Assembly (NCBI GenBank): GCA_963759175.1 | Contig: CAVWXP010000007.1 | Location: 359,310 to 423,309 of the forward strand | Reading direction: 5' to 3' | DNA from: SZUA-442 sp963759175 | GTDB lineage: Bacteria; Actinomycetota; Acidimicrobiia; Spongiisociales; UBA5794 | Length of the DNA: 64,000 nt | Part shown: positions 61,559 through 64,000 of the stretch, in pieces | Numbering within the stretch: position 1 is the first letter of the stretch | Layout: each line of letters starts with the position of its first letter | Notes under the pieces: generated by a model | Told to the model about the DNA's origin: nothing | Seen by the model: only the letters and a program-made list of their open reading frames with translations | Database searches by the model: none | Program-made: the position numbers and the translations under genes

Positions 61559-62392
61559 ATGACCGGACTCAGGGGATTCGGTAACCCACTATCGCCGTCG
61601 GGCCGAGCCGCGCTCGTCGAAGATCTGCCGCACCACATCAGCGCTGAGGCGATCCAAGTGACCTACCGCGTCGACCCGGAGCGCGCGCCGCCCCGTATCT
61701 CCCGCGTGGGCTCGAACTCACCGACGACAACCTGGGATACGCATACGTGGCGGACATGGTGAAGGTCAGCGACACGAACCTCGAACAAGCCCACGAGGAG
61801 CCTGCGCGCACCCAGTATCAGGAAGGACTCACCGGCCTCTACTGCCACCACGATGGCGTTCCCGGACGCTTCAGCGCGTTCGTTTGGGTGAGCGTTGACT
61901 GGTCAGTTGTGTTTGGCCACTTCATGGGGTTTGCCAAGAAGCAAGCCGAAGTCCATATGACGAAGATCCACGACGTCAACCCCGGCATGTCACCGATTGG
62001 TGTCGGCTCCCGACTGCGGGGCGTGGTGGATCGGCTGGGGAGCCGGGTCATGACCGTCGATATCGACCTCCAGGAGCGTCTCGCGGACAACGAGATTCCC
62101 AGTTACGGCCATCGGGTGTACACGGTTCGCGATCTCCCCTCACCCGTGCAGGAAGTGCCTGCGACGCGACAGCTGATCGCGCATGACCTTGCCTCGGCAC
62201 AGACGGTCGACATCTGGCGGGGCCGCGGCAACGTCGTGTTCCAGGATGGCTCGAACGAGGACCTCGGTGGCCTCGAGCCGATTGAGATCGTCGACGTCGT
62301 ACTACTTCAAACGGGGTTGGACGACGACTGGGGTTGCAACGCTCCTCATCGACTACGAAGCAGAAGGAGCGTCGATCAATGAGAACGGCTGA
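61559..62392 (+). pseudogene. Acetoacetate decarboxylase-like protein, two frame breaks
   Basis: The ADC fold is seen in AIQVTYRVDPERA, then YLPRGLELTDDNLGYAYVADMVKVSDTNL (new frame from about 61691), FSAFVWVSVDWSVVFGHFMGFAKKQAEVHMTKIHDVNPG, and, in a third frame from about 62297, YYFKRGWTTTGVATLLIDYEAE. The first break is a missing base in a C run (61691-61694), the second an extra base near 62294-62299. Repaired, it is about 277 residues. The catalytic Lys of ADC (beside the KK in FAKKQAEVHMTKI) appears kept. The end overlaps the amidohydrolase start. Confidence 0.8.
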
Positions 62393-63405
62393 CCTGCACA
62401 CGCATTTCTGGCCCCAGAGTTTCCTCGACACGACGGCTGCTGGGAAACCGTGGTTCGGTTGGACCCTCGAGTCGGACGGGGGCGACGGCCTCATCCTCAC
62501 CGGAGGCGGGTACGGACCCTACTTGGTCAAGGGATACCACCGAGTGGACCTGAAGGATCCGGAAATGCGGATCGGCCGACGCATCGCCGAACAGGGAATC
62601 GACTTCGAGGCCGTGATGATCGTCGGCTACCTGTGGTCCTATCACCTCGACGAGAGCGAGTCCTCCGCGCTTCACGCGAGACGTGAACGACGAGCTGGCT
62701 GCGCTCGAGAAGGAGGATGCCGACCACTTCTCGGGTCTCGCACATCTGCCCCTACCGCATACGGGAGCATCGATCGCTGAGGTGGAAAGGTGCGTCCGCG
62801 ATCTCGGCCTGCGGCACTTCGCGGTGGCGAGCCACGTCAACGGCCGGAATCTCGATGACCCGACGATCGCACCTGTCGTGGAGGCAATAGCCGAGGCCGG
62901 TGGCACACTGTCCGTACACCCGGCGTTCTTCGACAAGATCGGGGAACACGACCGGCTCTCGTCGACACTGTTTCGCAACGGCCTCGCGGCTCCCCTCGAG
63001 GCGGGCGTCGCGCTGATATCGCTGATGGGAACGGGTGTGTTTGATCGATACCCCGACTTCACCGCTTGGGTGAGCCACGGCGGTGGGGCATCGATGTATG
63101 CCATCGGTCGCTTCCAGCGTCGTTACCTGGCGATGGACCCATCGGAACGGCCGATGCCCCACCCGCCGAAGGAATACCTGCGAAGGTTCTACTACGGCAA
63201 CCTGGTTCACGACGACGAATCGCTGCGACTCCTACTCGATCGCGTCGGATCGGATCGGGTGACCATTGGCACAGACCATCCTTTCCCGTGGGATCACGCC
63301 GGCGGTTCTGCGAACTGGATTCGAGGCGCTGACTACTTGTCGCCCGAGGACCGGGACAACATCCTCTGGCGCAACGCAGGCACCTTCCTGGGTGTCGATC
63401 TGTGA
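62379..63405 (+). pseudogene. Amidohydrolase family 2 (ACMSD-like), one frame break
   Basis: The metal-binding start ADLHTHFWPQ (His-x-His), HFAVASHVNGRNLDD, LSVHPAFF (His), and VTIGTDHPFPWDHAGG (Asp) give the full ligand set of the 2-amino-3-carboxymuconate-semialdehyde decarboxylase/amidohydrolase-2 family. The frame changes near 62667-62670 (before FTRDVNDELAALEKED). Dropping one C gives about 341 residues. AGAAGGAGC precedes ATG 62379. The start overlaps the ADC end and the stop overlaps the isochorismatase-like GTG, so three genes are coupled. Confidence 0.82.
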
Positions 63406-64000
63406 GAGCTGCGCTTACGCCTTCCGATCGAGTTGCCGTCCTCGTAATCGACATTCAGTGCAAGTACACGGACCCAACTTCGAACCTTCGACTCGACAAC
63501 GCCGACGAGTTCGTCGAACGAGTCGCCGGATTTGTTGATCGATCGCCGCGAACTCGGCGTCAGAATCATCTGGGTGAATCGACGGTCACGGCCTCAGGTG
63601 GGGCCCGGCCGTAGAACCCTCAAGCTGTTCGGTGACGGTCTGCCGTCGTTCCAGAACGAGCTCATGGATCGGCAAGATGTCCGTCTCGTGCAGCAATCGG
63701 CAGACGTTCTGATCGAGAAGCGCCGGCACAGCGCATTCTACGAAACCGACCTCGAGTCGACCCTTCGCAACTGGGGAGTCGAGACAGTGGTGCTCGCCGG
63801 CGTCACGTCCAACGTCTGCGTTGCTGCCACGGCATTCGACGCCGTCGCTCGAGATCTCGATGTCGTGATTGCAGAGGACTTGACGGCCTCGCTCCCGGTG
63901 ATCAGCAGCGGGGAGCAGGTGATGCAGCGCACCAGGTCCAAGATGCCACGATGCATCTCCTCGGCTACGCCATTGGCGATGTGGCGAGTCACGAAGAGCT
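63402..64000 (+). pseudogene. Isochorismatase-like cysteine hydrolase, two frame breaks, cut by window end
   Basis: VAVLVIDIQCKYTDP has the catalytic Asp of the family. After an extra C at 63546-63547 the frame continues RELGVRIIWVN, DGLPSFQNELM, VLIEKRRHSAFYETDLESTL, and VETVVLAGVTSNVCVAATAFDAV, with the nucleophile Cys in SNVCV and Lys in EKRRHSAF. A second break near 63896-63898 leads to GDQQRGAG and QDATMHLLGYAIGDVAS. The gene runs off the window. Members include maleamate and N-carbamoylsarcosine amidohydrolases. The GTG start overlaps the amidohydrolase stop. Confidence 0.8.

Noticed and set aside
1..64000. tRNA, rRNA, integrase or prophage signals
   Set aside because: Looked for T-loop-like sequences, attachment-type repeats and integrase or transposase motifs; none convincing was found.

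Overview
This is a GC-rich window with dense, often overlapping genes, many GTG or TTG starts, several ECF sigma factors, F420/FMN-type split-barrel proteins and Thr-rich lipoproteins. Together these point to an actinobacterium. An uncultured Acidimicrobiia-like lineage is plausible, but placement below phylum is inference. I saw no rRNA, tRNA or CRISPR array.

Layout. 0-5 kb: a galactoside operon with two sugar ABC permeases, a GH36-type alpha-galactosidase, galT and galK, with gene ends overlapping. 5-23.5 kb: a mosaic of transporters (EamA, MFS), an RDD protein, a PGM1-like ATP-grasp ligase, an acyl-CoA dehydrogenase, an M28 peptidase with a membrane domain, a DUF4386/TetR divergent pair, a broken FeS-type photolyase and an ECF42-type sigma factor with its YCII partner. 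23.55-24.23 kb: an array of alternating inverted hairpin elements (BIME-like), with single relatives at 26.0 and 35.2 kb. 24-35 kb: an EmrB-type MFS pump, a Trp-repeat membrane protein, a very large cyclase/AAA/TPR protein, a CPBP protease and an acyltransferase. 35-40 kb: small membrane proteins, a broken NERD-helicase and Thr-rich lipoproteins.

40-48 kb is the most interesting block. One strand carries a REC-HTH-class III cyclase followed by two membrane histidine kinases. The first kinase keeps the phosphoacceptor His but has a ruined ATPase domain. The second keeps the ATPase motifs but has Asp in place of the His. Two response regulators lie downstream, and a cyclic-nucleotide-binding protein is divergently encoded upstream. 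Together they could form a complete kinase-pair to cyclic nucleotide to receptor circuit.

48-57 kb: a cupredoxin membrane protein, an ECF sigma/putative anti-sigma pair with a paralogous membrane protein nearby, a VapBC-like toxin-antitoxin pair, an oxidoreductase, a hydrolase and a second DUF4386 gene, here divergent from a MarR regulator with clear paired operators. 57.5-64 kb: a catabolic island (CMD, M24/creatinase, SDR, tandem OsmC, RidA, acetoacetate-decarboxylase-like, ACMSD-like amidohydrolase, isochorismatase-like) whose two divergent promoters share an operator-like dyad.

Caution. At least fourteen single-base frame breaks interrupt otherwise well-conserved genes, many of them at G or C runs. 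This may be consensus-sequence error rather than gene decay, so entries marked as broken should be read that way.
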